NCBI RefSeq assembly: GCF_035083965.1
Contig: NC_089726.1
Span: 18,667,501-18,731,500 of the forward strand
Direction: 5' to 3'
Origin: Branchiostoma lanceolatum
Lineage: Eukaryota; Chordata; Leptocardii; Amphioxiformes; Branchiostomatidae
DNA: 64,000 nucleotides
Made by a program: the position numbers and the translations under genes. The notes beneath the pieces are model-generated. The model ran no database searches and had not been told where the DNA came from. It worked only from the letters and a program-made list of their open reading frames with translations. Position 1 is the first letter of the stretch. Each line of letters starts with the position of its first letter. Below, one piece after another: positions 1 to 9,769 of this stretch.

Positions 1-1481
1 GCCCCCCGATATCTCTACGGCACTGGGAGTGACCCCCGCCCGCCCAGACAGCTTAGCCCGCTCGGGGTGTTGGTTTACGGCCTTGGATTAGTCACCCTGG
101 GCGGCGGCGAAAGTAGGGTGCTAGCGGAAGTAGGGTGGCAGCCGAAGTAGAAAGGCTATCAGAAACGGTTCAATAAAGCAGACTGGGCCCGGTAAAACAC
201 CCCTAAGCCGACCCCTAGAGACTGGGACGAGGCTAGAGAGGGACCACCAAATAAACTTTCCATTACAACACATGGTTAAGCCATGGAAAATAAACTCTTA
301 AAAACCAATTTACCTGCATCAAGTCTTTACCCCAGGCCAAGTCTAACTACAAAGCTAGATTTGTCAGGTTCGTTTTGTTACAAAAAGTGGCAAAGTTTTC
401 ATTGGTGATATCTTCATTAAAAAGACTTCTTTAATAACAGAAAATAAGAAAAACCTACGGCATTCTAAAGATCTAGAAGATTATGAGTTAGGGGTCAATT
501 ACAGAACTCAGCATGGCAAAGGTCACAAATTTTGGTCAGATTTTAATAGAACACACACTCTCGCAGAAATCTGGACCTTCCTCAGCAAAACTCACCCAGG
601 AAAAAATAATTTCACAAAATAAGTCATACATTTAAACGACTATATTGTATGGTGGGCTCCACTGCGCAACGCAAAGACTTATCCCCCCCCCCCCAGCACA
701 GGTTGAATCATGCCTTGAAATAAACTTTAACATCATTGAGCCAATTGCAATGCAAATATGGAGCCATCCTTTAAATTGATATTACTGCAACTAAAAACTT
801 GTAGAAATAGCTGCGTTAATGAAATATAATAAAGATAACATAAAAGCGTTGACAAAGCAGAAACTAGTCATATATTCGTCAAATTACCTTTTCCATGTTA
901 GGGATGACACAAGTTATCAAAAGCTAATCTTACATACATCTATTCTGCGTTCTGTGCTTTGGTATGAAAAGGGCCTTAGCTGAAATTTGTACAGAGAAGT
1001 ATTTTCAGAAGACTTATATTAATTACAAGTTGTACATTAATACGAAATTACATGAATTTGAACAGAGTTTGGCACAATAGTTTCAAATGGAATGGGGGAG
1101 ACAAATCCCGCATTAAGTGTAAAATGTATGCTCTTCAATTTCAAAATTTCAATAATATGAATATCTTTTTAAGCGATCTTATGTTAATAAAATCAATGGA
1201 CATCTCAACCATCCGCTTTGCAATGCGAGACATGCTTGTAACACCCTCTCATTCCAGGAAGGGGCCAGAAATATACATACATGTACGTGTAAACAAATAT
1301 ACAGAAGTTGTACGCAGTAGAAAATGTTTTCTGCAGAATTATCGAAACAGCATATGGTTTTAGATACAGGTCCATTTTAAATACAGTTCTAGGCTGCATG
1401 TACAAACATTTGTTGTGTTTACGACCAGCGTCTTTTTTGGATAACAAATCGGATTTCTGGGATTCACAACAGTCCCACAGG
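1..1481. other. 3' flank of zinc-finger unit, no gene
   Basis: No gene is supported here. From about 240 onward the sequence resembles 24,260-25,460 and 29,560-31,450, which lie downstream of other zinc-finger copies. Shared landmarks are the string around 650-690 (also at 29,565 and 62,518) and the block around 900-1,050 that is tandemly repeated next to other copies. Between about 1,390 and 1,481 the minus strand still reads like worn zinc-finger sequence (CDLWDCCESQKSDL), an out-of-frame remnant of the finger array of the gene that follows. Confidence 0.6.
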
Positions 1482-2534
1482 TCACACCTGTGGAGTTTCT
1501 CGCCAATATAAGGTCTCACATGTCTGCATATATGGAGCTATGAGCTGTCCTGTACCCGCACTCCCCACACATGTAGGTTTCTCACCGGTGTGTTTTACTA
1601 CTCGATGCTGGTCCAAACTGTATTTCTGTGCAGCAGAATAGTCACACAGGTCACACTTGTAGGGTTTCTCTCCAGTATGACTTCTCATGTGTTGGGATAA
1701 ATTAGACTTCTGGCCTGTCCTGAACCCACTCTCACCAGTATGTGTTCTAGTGTGTCGAGCCAAGTGAGACTTCTTATAAGTTCTGTACCCACACTCCCGA
1801 CACAAGAAGGGTTTCTCTCCTGTATGAGATTTCATATGGTCGGATAAGTGCGACTTTCTAGCTGTCCTGTACCCACACTCCCCACACATGAAGGGTTTTT
1901 CTCCCGTGTGAGACTTCATATGGACAAACAAGGAATACTTTCTAGCTGTCCTGTACCCACACTCCCCACACATGTAGGGTTTCTCTCCTGTGTGTTTTAC
2001 TCGATGGTTGTCCAAGATGGATTTCTGGGCAGCAGAAAAGTCACACTGATCACACTTGTAGGGTTTTTCTCCAGTATGAGTTTTCATGTGTTGGGATAAG
2101 GCGGACCTATGAGCTGTCCTGTACTCACACGCTCCGCACTTGTAGGGTTTCTCTCCTGTATGAGTTCTCATATGTTGGGATAAGTGAGACTTCCTAGCGG
2201 TTCTGTACCCACACTCCCCACATATGAAGCGTTTCTCTCCTGTGTGACATTTCATGTGGTCAGATAAGTGAGACTTATGTGCTGTCCTGTACCCACACTC
2301 CCCACACATGAAGGGTTTCTCACCAGTGTGTTTTACAACATGCCACTTCAAGGTAGATTTTTTACTGGCAGAATAGTCACACTGGTCACACTTGTAGGGT
2401 TTTTCTCCAACATGAGTTCTCAAATGTTGGGATAACTGAGACCTCTGAGCTGTCCTGTACCCACACTCCCCACATATGAAGGGTTTCTCACTGATGTGTT
2501 CTTGTTCATGGCATCCAATGTTGGAATCAGCCAT
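1482..2534 (-). CDS. C2H2 zinc-finger protein, copy 1
   Basis: Likely a nuclear DNA-binding protein; no target can be assigned. The 350 residues begin with a short leader (MADSNIGCHEQEH) and then carry ten complete C2H2 fingers joined by TGEKP linkers, alternating CGECGYRTA and CDQCDYSAA types. One further unit near residue 265 (GFRTGQKSNLSQH) has lost its cysteine pair through an in-frame deletion, a lesion shared with the copies at 31,497 and 63,341. The last 30 residues (GTGQLIAPYMQ and onward) are an old finger read in a shifted frame. The ATG matches the MADS start of the paralogs and follows a splice-acceptor-like TCTTTCAG at about 2,551-2,558. The usual upstream leader-intron region is deleted in this copy, so its transcription is uncertain. 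Confidence 0.85.
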   Translation of the reverse strand: MADSNIGCHEQEHISEKPFICGECGYRTAQRSQLSQHLRTHVGEKPYKCDQCDYSASKKSTLKWHVVKHTGEKPFMCGECGYRTAHKSHLSDHMKCHTGEKRFICGECGYRTARKSHLSQHMRTHTGEKPYKCGACEYRTAHRSALSQHMKTHTGEKPYKCDQCDFSAAQKSILDNHRVKHTGEKPYMCGECGYRTARKYSLFVHMKSHTGEKPFMCGECGYRTARKSHLSDHMKSHTGEKPFLCRECGYRTYKKSHLARHTRTHTGESGFRTGQKSNLSQHMRSHTGEKPYKCDLCDYSAAQKYSLDQHRVVKHTGEKPTCVGSAGTGQLIAPYMQTCETLYWRETPQV

Positions 2535-2706
2535 AGCTTTGATCTCCTGGCTGAAAGATTAAAGCACCTTTGTCACATTGCGCACATTAACACCGTTTTT
2601 TAAACATGGAACACACTGTTATCCTCCATGCGGCTATGCCGCAAGTCTAGATCTAGCCTATAGAGAGCAAGGTGGATCTGTATCCAGCACAAGCAACAGT
2701 ATACAT

Positions 2707-2790
2707 TGTACACACACACACAGACCCTGTACAGGAACACACACACACACACACACATACACACACACACACATATTGTACAAACACAAA
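2707..2790. repeat. (CA)n microsatellite
   Basis: Imperfect ACACAC tract broken by short ATTGTACAA words, the same pattern as the larger array near 33,283-33,600 in the duplicated block. It holds no gene. Confidence 0.9.
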
Positions 2791-2795
2791 CACAC

Positions 2796-4421
2796 ATCGC
2801 TCGTTCTCATTTGAATGTACAAATTGCTGTCGCCAGCCTTTACGACTTGATATGAGCCAAATTAAGGGCACCATCGATGCTTTCTTCACTTTCCCACAAC
2901 AGATATCATGTTTCACGATGAATGCACCTCAAAATTACTTATGGATTTTGACTTCGAAAAAGTTATGACAATGAGTGGCCTAAAGAGTCATAAAAAACGT
3001 CTGTCGCCTGCGGAGACATGTAAAATTTAAAAAGCAGCCGAGAATGTAACAATTCAGTTCAGAGAGTGACCGGTTAACTGGTGAATCCAGCTACTGAGGC
3101 CCTCCGACAAATCACGTCAGATCGCTTCTGTCACTATTCTTGTACGCTGTGCAAGGCGGTTTATGCCTGTCGCCCAAAACGGTATGTTCCGTTACCGTTT
3201 GAAGTAAGACGTTCCTAACATTAAGATATGCCACATATAAGGTGCCAACCTGTCGTTTTTATGACGACTTAAAGCTTTTGTGGCTTTTAAAAGGAACAAA
3301 TGAGAAATGTTTGCTATCAGTTGTGGACCACCTCCTCGAACAAATGACAGTACAGTAATGAATGTAATCTCCGTTACCATTGTTTGATGCTCTCTGTGTT
3401 GTTATCAAGGCATGGTGTAGGAACGGTGCCCATTTTCTAAATGCCCGTACATACGTCCTTTTAATAATAAAAGATGGAACGCAAAAACGGAAATCCCTTT
3501 GAAGGAAAAGCCGAAGTTTTACTGAAGTAAGCTCCGTTACCGGTAACGGAGATTACACCTGTTGCGGAAAATACATAACCTGGCGCAGAACTTCTTGTAG
3601 TTGTACACAGTAAGGCAAAAGCGTTTGAACTAGAATAGAAAAGTATAGATTCAACTGAGAGAAACCCCCTGTAGGGTTATCATATTCCAATTTTCTACTC
3701 TTTTTTCCAGATTTTGTTTCCGAAGTTGAATTCTTTTTAAACAAGACAATAAGTAATCTATAGCCTTTGATATGTCTGAAGAAGAAAAGAAATCAGAAGT
3801 CGATCAATTGCAACTTGGCGACTTACGTCTGGTGAACACGCCTTTTGGCGACAGTATGTAATCTCCGTTACCGTTTTTCCGCGATTCCCCCTCCGTTCCA
3901 AATGCTTTACTACTCCTAAGCAGTATTAGTTCGCAACATTGAATATTTTATAGATGTTGCAAGAGTTAAATTATTCGGATCAACGGAGGATCGAACGTTT
4001 TGCAAGAACTATCAGATTCCGTCTCTGTTAGATATCTCAAACAAGTCGAAATGCAAAGACAAATCCAGACAATATTAATCCTGAATGAAACAGTTATACA
4101 GCAATCGTCAGCACGGCACTAAATTTAACAGACGTTTTACCAGAGATACTGACTCCTCAACTGATATAGGTTTTGAAGGCGATGTCACGACATGAAAGCT
4201 CCAAACATTTTTTCCGCAAAAATATGGGTAAACTCCAAGGACATCTAATCAAAGCTCAGAAATTTTCCGCAACTTCCCGTGATAAATTAGCTGTAATATT
4301 TTGGGGATCATAAAAGGAGATGTTCAGCTAAAAAATGAGGTAGGTTTGCTTGGAAAATGAGCTGATCAATTTTTCGACCCTAAAAATCGCTATTTTGCAC
4401 ATTTCATTGAGAACGAGCGAT
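2796..4421. mobile_element. Non-autonomous DNA transposon with 14-bp perfect TIRs
   Basis: The left end reads ATCGCTCGTTCTCA and the right end is its exact reverse complement at 4,408-4,421, with weaker similarity for about 15 more bases inward. The paralogous stretch in the 31-38 kb block passes directly through the CA array without these 1.6 kb, so this is an insertion. The interior has no convincing transposase. It contains a repeated word TCCGTTACC at about 3,188, 3,370, 3,533 (there a perfect palindrome with the following bases) and 3,864, which could be protein-binding sites. Flanks are CA-rich, so the target duplication cannot be called and the superfamily stays open. Confidence 0.75.
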
Positions 4422-4560
4422 ATACACATTGTACAAACACACACACATTGTACAGACACACACATTGTAAAAACACACACACATTGTACATACAAACACA
4501 CATTGTTTAAACACACACACAATATGAAATACAATCATATGCACATATACACACTGACAG
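4422..4560. repeat. CA-rich minisatellite with ATTGTACA core
   Basis: About 14 to 19-bp units of the form ACACACATTGTACA repeat here. This is the continuation of the microsatellite at 2,707-2,790 after the inserted transposon and matches 33,283-33,600. Open frames across it are low-complexity artefacts. Confidence 0.8.
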
Positions 4561-4915
4561 AACAAGAACAGAGACAGACACACAAATACAAGTTATGCAG
4601 TTACACGCACATACACACATGCACAGTTTGCACACGCACTCTATGTGAGAGACATCTGTTTTGAATTAGATGTTGTAGCATATGGAGGCCAGCCACCACC
4701 CCTACCCCAAGCAATATGATCGCCCCAAAAGACATTTAAAAGGGGGCGTGAGAAGCCGATACGCATACACATGGTCTTTGAAGCATTTAAGTTATAGGTT
4801 GTACTCTAAACTCAAACATATTATCAGTAGTCCACCCTACTATAATTTTTACCGTGCGGCGTCAAAGACAGTCACCTTTTGATCCTATCAATAGAAAATC
4901 CCATCGTCCGAAAGC
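4561..4915. other. Zinc-finger unit 5' flank, no gene
   Basis: The sequence from about 4,660 to 4,915 matches 33,740-34,030 (shared landmarks include the run of bases around 4,680-4,700 and around 4,895-4,915). No coding region is supported. It ends exactly where the CACTA-like element begins. Confidence 0.6.
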
Positions 4916-5671
4916 CACAGTGCTGGGGGAGGTCGGGTATACACGGGAAACATGTCGGGAATACATAGTCACAATTCTCTGGGAATGTATCGGTAAACGT
5001 TAACAGTTGTCCCCCGCATTTTAGGCTAGTCGGAGCACCATCGGTGTTCCATCGGTCGATGTACATTTCCCGACATACACACGGTAATTTTTCGATGGTC
5101 TCAAAATTCCTGATAAGAAACCCATGTTTTCCCGACAAATTTGTCGGTAATACGTCGTTTCTTTTTCCCACAGACTTCCGATGCCGGTCGTCAAGGCAAC
5201 AAGTTACAAACACGGCGGAGGGGACTCCCCGGCTTGGATGAAACCATGGCAACGGCGTTGATTGACGTGTAGCCGCTGTACTGGTTACCATGGACACTGC
5301 ATGATTGACAGCAGAAAGACAAGCACGTGGTCGTCGCGGCATGCAGCTTAATAAAAAGGAAACTTCAGACGATAATCGATCAGCTGTTCTCCAGCACCAT
5401 ATTTGACATTTACGGATGTTAACTTTTATTGTTTAGTTACAAGACTTAGTTTGTACGTAGTTTGTAGTAGAACGTGCGGAACTCGCTGTACTGTTTGTTG
5501 TGTCAATAAAACTTTTATTACAACCGGCAAAAAATAAAATATTGAAAGGAACGATATTTCCGTAGAAGTCTGTAATCGGCAAGTATGGGAAGCATAGTTA
5601 AGATATTATAATCGAGGAAACATCGATAAATTCTTAATAACCAAGGAAATTCATGTCAAAGGACGCGGAAG

Positions 5672-5762
5672 CATAAACCCGGGATCGAACCTGCAACTCG
5701 CGGCGCCGTACGGCAGCCATTTGTTCGCAAACGCAAGCGGCGTATCGCGGTGAGCTAAATAT
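5672..5762 (-). other. tRNA-like / SINE head, minus strand
   Basis: Read on the minus strand there is an A-box-like TTTAGCTCACC near 5,750-5,759 and a good B-box GGTTCGATCCC at 5,681-5,691. The spacing is longer than in a normal tRNA and no closed acceptor stem is visible, so this looks like a tRNA-derived SINE promoter and not a functional tRNA. Confidence 0.5.
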
Positions 5763-6057
5763 TGCGGCGGGGTAACAATACCCTCAAACCACTTTAGTAC
5801 AAACGGCCCATCACGTGGGGTTCCGCAGCTGCAGTCCGTAATGAATATACTTGCATTGTTCTACGGTCGAACGTTACGTGTTTCTGTTTGTTTTCTTCAA
5901 TTCTATTTTAACATGTCACTCATTTCGTTTCATTAATAAATATTAGTTGGTCGTCGTTCGCTAACAAAGTGATAATATAAAGAATTGACGCGATTTCATT
6001 TTAACAGACGACAAGTGCCCATATCATATACGTAAAATAACGAGCATGATTGTAACC

Positions 6058-6137
6058 AGCGCTGATAGCTCACCTGGTAGTGTTATTGTCCATCATTCCG
6101 ACGCAGGCAATTTGTGCAGGTTCGAGCCCAACGATCC
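6058..6137 (+). other. tRNA-like sequence, plus strand
   Basis: A-box-like TAGCTCACCTGG at 6,066-6,077 and B-box GGTTCGAGCCC at 6,119-6,129, spaced as in a tRNA. The predicted 5' and 3' acceptor strands do not pair, so I read it as tRNA-derived. It faces away from the minus-strand tRNA-like sequence 300 bp to its left, inside the same CACTA-like element. Confidence 0.5.
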
Positions 6138-7079
6138 ATTTTTATGTTTTATTTTTCTGTTACAGTCAACATTACTTTAATTTATTCTTTATCTTTCATC
6201 ATCTTATGTTTATATTATCATGTTTAAATTTTTGTTATTCTTTATTTTTTTAAATCAACCTCTGCTCCTTGATGAAGGTCTCTGGGTGTTGTCTTTGCAC
6301 TTCTACTAGTTGACACGTCGTTTTGTTCTGACGGCGTCTTTGCCAACGCTAACAAAGCACGTGAGCCATCATCAGATATCTTTCCTAGCCTGGTTGGGAC
6401 ACTGGAAAAGAAAACAAAAATTGGTTGTTACTTACAATTGGAAACAATGGCGATGCATTTTTATTGAAACTAGAAAACATCCCAACAGTTTGTGAACAAA
6501 CGTTCTTTTTTAATTGTTCGTGGAGCCGTCAACTCCTAATGGCCCAAATCGCTGTACTTTTGATTTTTGCGCTACGTAGTGTTTGGTTGAACTGTGGCAA
6601 GAATCAGCAGTAAAACTGGGAGGAATATTTCAATATTCCATAATCATATTCGTTACATGAAAATAAATTGACAATATAATTCCGAATCCCGTAGTCACTA
6701 GTCAAGTCGCAGCATGTTTTGAACGTTACAAATAAAGTCGCTTATCCAGTGCGAGATTCAGTAAAAGTAATGGAATGTTTGATAAAACCTCATTGATATG
6801 ACCATCATACCACCCCGGTTACCATCTAGGAGTACTAATACTTTTCTTCTCAGTAGTCATTCGTTTCTCAGTAGTCCTTCGTTTGCCGTCGGTGACAAGA
6901 AATTTATACGGGCAAGACGAAAGTTACGGATGCTGGACAACTGAGTTGCATCGACAAAGTTCGTTATCCCTCTTAATGTTTGCAACTTTCATTTCGTAGT
7001 TTGATTGTATTTCCTGATTTATTTCAGCAATTTACATTATCATATTATTTCAGTATTTCTTCTGTTGTTCACATACAGT

Positions 7080-7560
7080 GTACTAAATTACCGTGGTCCG
7101 GAAAAATGCAGCCGATGGTGGTTAATCCGTCTCGATGCTTGAACTGATGTGGACCAACTTCAAGTTCCTTCAGATCTACACAACATTAATTCGACCTGTG
7201 TTAGAGTACGGCTCACCGGTGTGGGGAGGACTGCCTCGTGGGCTGTCTGACGAGGTCGAGAAGTTACAGAAAACCTGCTGCAGGATTATTGGAATCCCCT
7301 CCGACCAGCTGCCAACCCTGGAGAAGCGGAGACGCGAGGCATCCGTGCGTGAGTTTGGTAGGGTGGTGGCGGACGAAACACACCCCTGCCGGCACTTCCT
7401 TGTGAAATCCGGAGACACTAAGTACGATCTAAGACAAACTTCAGCCAACAAAGTACCGTTGAGCCGTACGAAGAGGCACGAACAGATCTTCTTCCCCAGA
7501 ACTCTAAAATTGATGCAACAATGAGCCAAAAGGTTACATTGATTGCCATGATCTCTATAT
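7080..7560 (+). mobile_element. LINE reverse-transcriptase C-terminal fragment
   Basis: The frame at 7,135-7,524 (129 residues, open further upstream only briefly) reads IYTTLIRPVLEYGSPVWGG followed by VEKLQKTCCRIIG, the hallmark end of the reverse-transcriptase/thumb region of CR1- or RTE-like non-LTR retrotransposons. It is followed by a basic tail (TKRHEQIFFPRTLKLMQQ). The catalytic YADD part and the endonuclease are absent, so this is a 5'-truncated copy. It lies within the CACTA-like element; its 3' untranslated part may run on to the CAAA-rich stretch near 7,850. Confidence 0.8.
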
Positions 7561-8509
7561 CTGTTAATGTTTTAGCTTAGTATTTGCACGATGATCGCCA
7601 ACAAGATTATATATATCTAATGTGACTATGGTAAGCGTGCTTTTAACAGATTTTACATATCTATTGTGACCGTGTCAAGTGTGATTACTGTTATTTTGTT
7701 AATAGAATATAATTTGTGAAAATTTTATGTGAGTTCATGTTAGCTTTCCGAACTTGTTAGTTCCGGGGAACGTCAGGTGTTAGTGTTAGTGACATGAAAC
7801 AAACAGTTGGAAAAAAACCAACACCGAAGCAAACAAACAAACAAACAAACAGATCAATACGAAAGCAAACTGAACGGGAACAAAACGAATAAATTAATGA
7901 ACAATTGTCTTTTTATTAAAATGAATCGATGTGTCCGGAAAGTCCGTCCCCATCCTCAAGCATGGCCGGTATAACTGGCCCGCCGGTTGTCACGAATCTG
8001 AAAAGACGAATATGGAATACATGAGATGTAGCTATAAACAGCATAATGTAGTGGTCAACTATCCACGAATAACAATAGCGGCGGAGTTTTAAAAAAAGGA
8101 CCCCAAACAAACAAACAAACAAAATTATCTACCAACACGGTAATAATTCAATGACCTGGTTTGCCTTTTGACGAAAATATATCAATGAAAATTTACGGTA
8201 ATTAGAAAACAATGGAAAAAAATGTCTAACTCGTCCGACGAGATATTGCTACAATATCGTAATAATCGGGACCTGACACCCATCATGACCGCGAGTGACC
8301 TTTTGCGTGAAAACCGATACATGCCCGACATTCGTCGGTAATGTATAGGAAGGCTATCGGGAAAGCAAGGGGCGAACTCCATTGATTTAGCCTGATTTCT
8401 GGATCTGTATCGGGTTCAACATCGGTAAAAGCTGCAGGGAAAAACCGACACAAATCTGGTATTATTCCGTTACCAACACGACATACATCCGACCTCCCCG
8501 AGCACAGTG

Positions 8510-9016
8510 AGCTGTGTTCTGCTATTACATTTCTGTCAACATTTTGCCCCCCTCCCCATGAGCTAGTCAGTAGGGCTATAGTACTGTTTAGGACAGAATC
8601 AAGCCAGATATCAAATTGATATGTTTTACCTTACTTTATCCCGCCCTTCAAAACTCACCAAAACACGACAGGTAGATAAAATCAATTGAAAGACGTGGCC
8701 TGGCCGATGCTTTTTCTCCCAGAGACGCAGATAGCTCGAGTGCTCGGAATCAGTGACCCGTGTGGAGGTCAGTTGGGGTCAACAAAGGTGCCAAATTATA
8801 CCTGATTATCCACTGAAGATAACATATGTTCGCCATGCCAATTCAGTCATGCCAAGTCTGGTCCTACTGTCATCACTTTGACGAACACACACGAATATAA
8901 ATTTGTATTTGCCTTTCAAGCATACATTCTGCAAAATTGAGGTTCCTCCTTAAATGATGTTAAGAGCTTTGATCAACAGATTATTTTGTCGGCAAAAGCG
9001 AATAGGTATATTAATA
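8510..9016. other. Zinc-finger unit spacer
   Basis: Matches 34,026-34,531 nearly base for base and more loosely 21,060-21,430 and 48,600-49,200. No coding region is supported. Confidence 0.6.
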
Positions 9017-9361
9017 AGCCCATTCACGGTTCCGACTACGCATGTGCAGTGTCAAAGGTAAAGGCCCCTGAGACGTAAACAAAACCTGTCTCGACATTGG
9101 TATGCAAATCTAGACAATGTCGAGACGAGAACTGGTTACGAGCCAGGGGCTTTCACCTTTGACACTGCACATGCGTATAAGCCCATTCCCGGTTGCCACT
9201 ACGCATGTGCAGTGTCAAAGGTGAAAGCCCCTGGCTCGTAACCAGTTCTCGTCTCGACATTGTCTAGATTTGCATACCAATGTCGAGACAGGTTTTGTTT
9301 ACGTCTCAAGGGTCTTTACCTTTGACACTGCACATGCGTAGTGGCAACCGGGAATGGGCTT
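9017..9361. mobile_element. Head-to-head MITE pair forming a 345-bp palindrome
   Basis: Two copies of an approximately 145-bp unit stand in opposite orientation. Each unit is itself bounded by inverted TACGCATGTGCAGTGTCAAA ends, so the whole can fold as one long hairpin with arms of about 160 bp and a very short loop near 9,181. The same structure is present at 34,532-34,875, so it predates the block duplication. No coding capacity. Confidence 0.8.
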
Positions 9362-9769
9362 ATACGAATGGGCTGATTATTGCCGAAGGCAGTCCGATCA
9401 GATCTTGGGCCCAGTCAGAAACAGTCTCGATTTTGCACCGAAAGATCTGTTGAAAGATTACTGATTTTTTTAAATACAAATTTCAGTACAGTCAAACCTG
9501 CCTAGGCGACCACCTTTTCAAGACGACCACCTGGCCATGACGACCTCGACCGCCACGAATAGAGAGCGCAATCCCTGCACAAGACGACCGCATCATTTTC
9601 AAGCATGTGGCGACATCGATCTATCCATAACATGTTTTAATATGAAACGTTTACAAAGATTTTTCAACTACATGTATTGACAAATTTTAACATCATTGAG
9701 ACACGGCCAATGTGAAGGCAAAGCGTAAAAAGTACTGAAATTGAAAACGTGCAGAAAAAGCTGCTTTAA

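Larger units (their letters stand above)
4916..8509. mobile_element. CACTA (EnSpm)-like transposon, non-autonomous
   Basis: The left terminus CACAGTGCTGGGGGAGGTCG and the right terminus CACTGTGCTCGGGGAGGTCG (minus strand) form imperfect TIRs of about 25-30 bp. The host trinucleotide AGC is present on both sides (4,913-4,915 and 8,510-8,512) and once in the uninterrupted paralog near 34,026. A 3-bp duplication with CACTG-type ends fits the CACTA superfamily. Subterminal words related to CCCGACATNCGTCGGTAAT recur near both ends (about 5,065-5,150 and 8,323-8,345), which is typical of CACTA elements. No transposase gene is seen; the interior holds two tRNA-like sequences and a LINE fragment. Confidence 0.75.

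Noticed and set aside
3775-3862. Short peptide MSEEEKKSEVDQLQLGDLRL followed by a donor-like GTATGT
   Set aside because: Could be a first exon, but it lies within the 2,796-4,421 transposon and no further exon was found.
4872-5342. 156-residue minus-strand frame
   Set aside because: Covers the left subterminal repeats of the CACTA-like element, has no recognisable domain and biased composition.
6058-6137. Functional tRNA gene
   Set aside because: A and B boxes are present but acceptor strands do not pair.
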